NCBI GenBank assembly: GCA_964019165.1
Contig: OZ025269.1
Location: forward strand, 4,909,379 to 4,973,378
Length of the DNA stretch: 64,000 nt
Direction: 5' to 3'
DNA from: Mastigias papua
Lineage: Eukaryota; Cnidaria; Scyphozoa; Rhizostomeae; Mastigiidae
In this document: piece by piece, positions 57,960 through 64,000 of the stretch
How the letters are laid out: the number at the start of each line of letters is the position of its first letter
How positions within the stretch are numbered: the first letter of the stretch is position 1
Position numbers and translations under genes: made by a program
The notes under the pieces: generated by a model
The model's database searches: none
What the model saw: the letters and a program-made list of their open reading frames with translations, nothing else
Told to the model about the DNA's origin: nothing

Positions 57960-59990
57960 TTAAGCACTGTGGATTGTATGCAGTTACTATGATTCTGATA
58001 ATAAACAATTGTCCTAATACTTTATAGGGAATAACTTACAGAAATTAAATCTCTACTAGCACATAATATACTTATAGTCGTTATATTCAGCTTGTTCCCA
58101 TAATCTAAGGCAAGGATACGATGTGGTTTGATTAAACCTTGTCAATAGTCAATGTACGGTTCTACAATAATACAAAATCTACAATACTGTTTGTTCTGTG
58201 ACTACAACTTGACTACAATAGATATTTTGGTATTACAGAAATTAAATATTTTACGTAGATTCGAAACAATTTGTGGTGTACTGTGTGCTCCTTGTTCGTC
58301 CGACATGAAACAGACGAGCATTTTCTAGCTTGCTTCATATTTCCCCTCAGTTTTTGGTCCCTAGTGATCGTATTATACTCTGATGAGTGTCAGACAGAAG
58401 AGTAATTTCATAGTGTAATAGCATATTTACACCTTTTTGAGCAGTTTTAACTTGGCAGTCGTGGCACGGAAAGGCCCAGTCAGTCTAGTAATAGTATAAA
58501 AAGTTTAGAACTTTATGGTTATAGATTTTTCTATACCTACACTAACCGTTGCTTAAGGTCTATAGTAATTCATTCTAGGGTATTTCAGTTGTTTGGAAGA
58601 TTTCTGTTCGGAGAATTATGTAGATCGCTAGAACTTTGAAACCGTGACTGATTTCTTGAAAATCTTTAAAAATACACAATGTCCGTCCATTTTACTAGAT
58701 GTATCAACTAGCAGTTTGGGATGTTGCCATACTTTTTAGCATGTTTACGATGTCTCTTAATGCATTCCTACAAGGTTTGCCGTTAAAGTTGTATAACATA
58801 GGCTGCCATCCTTTTAGGCTTTCGAAGCACCCTTTGTCATTTTAGGACTAGATGTTTTGTCTTAGCGTTTAATATGGCTGTTTTCAAGGCATAGCTGTAT
58901 ATCATAGAGAAGGGTATTGTTCTGCAAAATTGCCTCCTCACACGGACAAGCAGATTCACTATCATGTTGAAAATTAGTGAGGAAAATTATGCTACAAAAT
59001 GATAATTCAGTTTTTATCACAGCATATTTTAAAGAAATTCCGCTAGTGGGCAGTGGGAAAATGTCTTGAAAAGGGCCACAAAGATAAAGAAAATTTGGTG
59101 AGAACACCTTGTAGACACATTGGTAGACAGCAGGCAACGCACATCTCATGTTCGCAGTCATAAAACCCCACTATCTTTTTATATGATGTTAGGACAAACC
59201 TAAAGAGCACCACCCACTCCTGGAAAAGCTCTTGATTAGCCCCAACATACTGAGGAAATTCTCTGTTTATGCCGTCCATCACTTGGGAAAGCATTGGGCC
59301 TTCTAGGGACTTTTCTTTAGTAGTGAGTATGTTAGCAAATTCCCTGGTTTGCATTGGTTATCCCGGCTGGCCGATATCTCGAATATGCACAACGTCGAGT
59401 GATTTTGCAAATCCCTTTGTTTAGGTCATGTATATGCATGCTGCCCAATAACTCAAACATTTGATAGCTCGAAAAAATGTCAAGTTCCCATGAGAGTTCG
59501 AAACTGCTTATCGAAAGAAGTGGCATACGCTAATGGCAGAGTTGAAATTTGATCTTTTCGATTAGAAGGATGTTGGACATAGATGCCTGGCGAAAGGGGC
59601 ATCTATGTAGCATGTGGCACGCTTGATGAAGTGGCATGTCATACCTTAAAAACGGAAACAGAGTCAAGAAGATGGGAGCAAATCCTATGAAGTACTTAAC
59701 ATATGTATGGTCATTTCCCATATGCTTCATAATGCTTAGCTGGTGCAAACAGCAACAATGAATAAATGACATTATCTAATGTCTCCAGAATTGCCGATCA
59801 ATACAAGTTGTCCTGTTCTGACACCACATATACCTTCAAAATAGTTTTGCCCCTGATTATTGGACGCAATACAATCAATAAATTACTGATAGGTCCAAGA
59901 AATTAATATAGCTGTATGCCTTTATGGGCGAAATTAGGTAAGAACGAAATTTTACAGATGAGCGTTGTCAATGGGCTGTGGAGTTTTTCA
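57960..59990. other. 3' flank of opsin C
   Basis: Non-coding DNA downstream of opsin C. Parts 57960-58430 and 58750-59010 align by eye with the opsin B 3' flank. The stretch 59040-59770 has no counterpart there and has protein-like minus-strand frames (see findings). A PLE terminal relic lies at 58260-58430. Confidence 0.45.
58374..58417 (+). ncRNA. Hammerhead relic in opsin C 3' flank
   Basis: TATACT, core CTGATGA, GTGTCAGAC, GAA, a decayed stem III and AGTGTA, which closes stem I with one G-U pair. It is clearly related to the motif at 28870-28910, with an inserted base before GAA and extra bases in stem III, so probably inactive. Confidence 0.45.
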
Positions 59991-59997
59991 GTCTGAG

Positions 59998-60759
59998 TTA
60001 TTGATTTGCTGAAAGGGTATTTTCTCCTGTTTGCTTTTGTGAATCCTGGACGCTGGTCTCTGATGGATGGACCTGAGCTGGGCAGCAGACAAGACGCCTG
60101 AAGGGTGTGTTCATAAGACTATGTCGGAATCTCTTGTGCATGATGGTGTAGATAATCGGATTGAAAATCGTGGATGACTTTGCAATAATGGCGCATGTTG
60201 TGCCAAGAAAGACCGGGGTGTGTGCAATATGTGTGAAAAAACTGGCCCAGAATGACAATAGGGTGTAGGGCGTCCATGTTGCTATGAATACGGTGCACAT
60301 AACAACTGCTAGCCTTGTGTGCCTTTTTTCCGCTCGGATGTTGTCCTTGGACGCTTTGGATTCTCGACCAAACAGACTAGAGGCACGAACCTGCATCTTG
60401 CGTAACTCTGTCTTTACATTCACAAAGGAGTAGATCATAACTCCTACTGGCACAAGGAAGCAGAAGATTAACATGAAAACAATATATGACTGATCTACTA
60501 ACTCTCTTGATGCCCAATCGATCGAGCAACGTAGCTTATCATCTTCCAAGGCGTATCCAGACCAACCCATGAAAGGAAAGGCAGCCCAGGCCAGTCCGTA
60601 GAACCAACATGAAGCCACCAGAAGAAAGCAGAGAAAGAACGAGCCATGGAGACGATCGGCTTTGAATGGCCTGCATATTGTCAAGTATCGATCGAAGGCA
60701 ACAGCTGTTAAGTGTGCGGTGCAAGAGAGTGCCAAGAACGTAACTATGAAGCCAGCGGC
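59998..60759 (-). CDS. Opsin C, exon 2 (TM3 to C-terminus)
   Basis: Terminal exon of the third opsin, 253 codons plus stop, after acceptor TTTCTTTCAG in phase 0. It shows FDRYLTI, GWSGYALE with the E181-equivalent Glu, CSIDW with the disulphide Cys, RAEKRHTR, TM6 with TWTPY, AKSSTIFNPIIY with the retinal-linking Lys, HKRFR and LVCC. The E113 position is Ala. The frame is intact and of the same length as opsin B, and sequence and tail are closest to A and B. Exon 1 (TM1-TM2) is not found in the remaining 3.2 kb, so it probably lies beyond the window, or the gene lost it. Confidence 0.93.
   Translation of the reverse strand, partial: AAGFIVTFLALSCTAHLTAVAFDRYLTICRPFKADRLHGSFFLCFLLVASCWFYGLAWAAFPFMGWSGYALEDDKLRCSIDWASRELVDQSYIVFMLIFCFLVPVGVMIYSFVNVKTELRKMQVRASSLFGRESKASKDNIRAEKRHTRLAVVMCTVFIATWTPYTLLSFWASFFTHIAHTPVFLGTTCAIIAKSSTIFNPIIYTIMHKRFRHSLMNTPFRRLVCCPAQVHPSETSVQDSQKQTGENTLSANQ

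Positions 60760-64000
<3,241 letters not shown>

Overview
The window is eukaryotic, AT-rich and dominated by introns, intergenic DNA and transposable elements. No bacterial-style operon, CRISPR array or rRNA is visible. The host genes I recognise are three opsins (retinal-binding GPCRs) on the minus strand, at about 1.1-4.5 kb (opsin A), 31.6-37.8 kb (opsin B) and 60.0 kb to beyond the right edge (opsin C). Each has a last exon running from TM3 to the C-terminus with the retinal-linking lysine, DRY and NPxxY-type motifs. A and B also show a first exon with TM1-TM2. Opsin type, A+T content and the variety of Penelope-like elements suggest a cnidarian, but this is inference and I cannot name a species.

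The opsins look like an expanding tandem cluster. Introns of A and B are still alignable by eye (2.2-3.2 kb against 34.0-35.0 kb), as are the 5' flanks of A and B and the 3' flanks of B and C. A TATA-like box and an identical upstream block sit 50-60 bp before the start codons of A and B. The start codon lies at the very edge of TM1, so an extracellular N-tail is essentially missing unless an upstream exon exists.

Between the opsins lie mobile elements: decayed LINEs (7.1-8.9, 9.1-10.0, 32.5-33.3, 46.2-47.4 and 52.8-53.1 kb), a solo LTR with 5-bp target duplication (10.2 kb), a pogo/Tigger-like MITE (12.4 kb), and a three-layer nest at 21.8-29.1 kb. In the nest an intact Gypsy retrotransposon with apparently identical LTRs sits inside a head-to-head Penelope-like element (PLE), which sits inside the 3' end of a LINE. 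Other PLE copies lie at 41.5-44.5 kb and 45.5-46.2 kb. PLE termini carry compact hammerhead ribozyme motifs: two in the nest, one at 44.4 kb, and degenerate copies at 57.0 and 58.4 kb.

The 40.2-44.6 kb stretch is the most unusual part. Two different tRNA-bearing palindromes and a hammerhead-carrying PLE are lined up, each bounded by long (TA)n tracts. A further palindrome with a (TA)n core lies at 57.3-57.75 kb. (TA)n tracts seem to act as repeated landing or rearrangement sites. Long stretches elsewhere show nothing I can name; two short segments (17.9 and 50.7 kb) look like isolated exons of unidentified genes.
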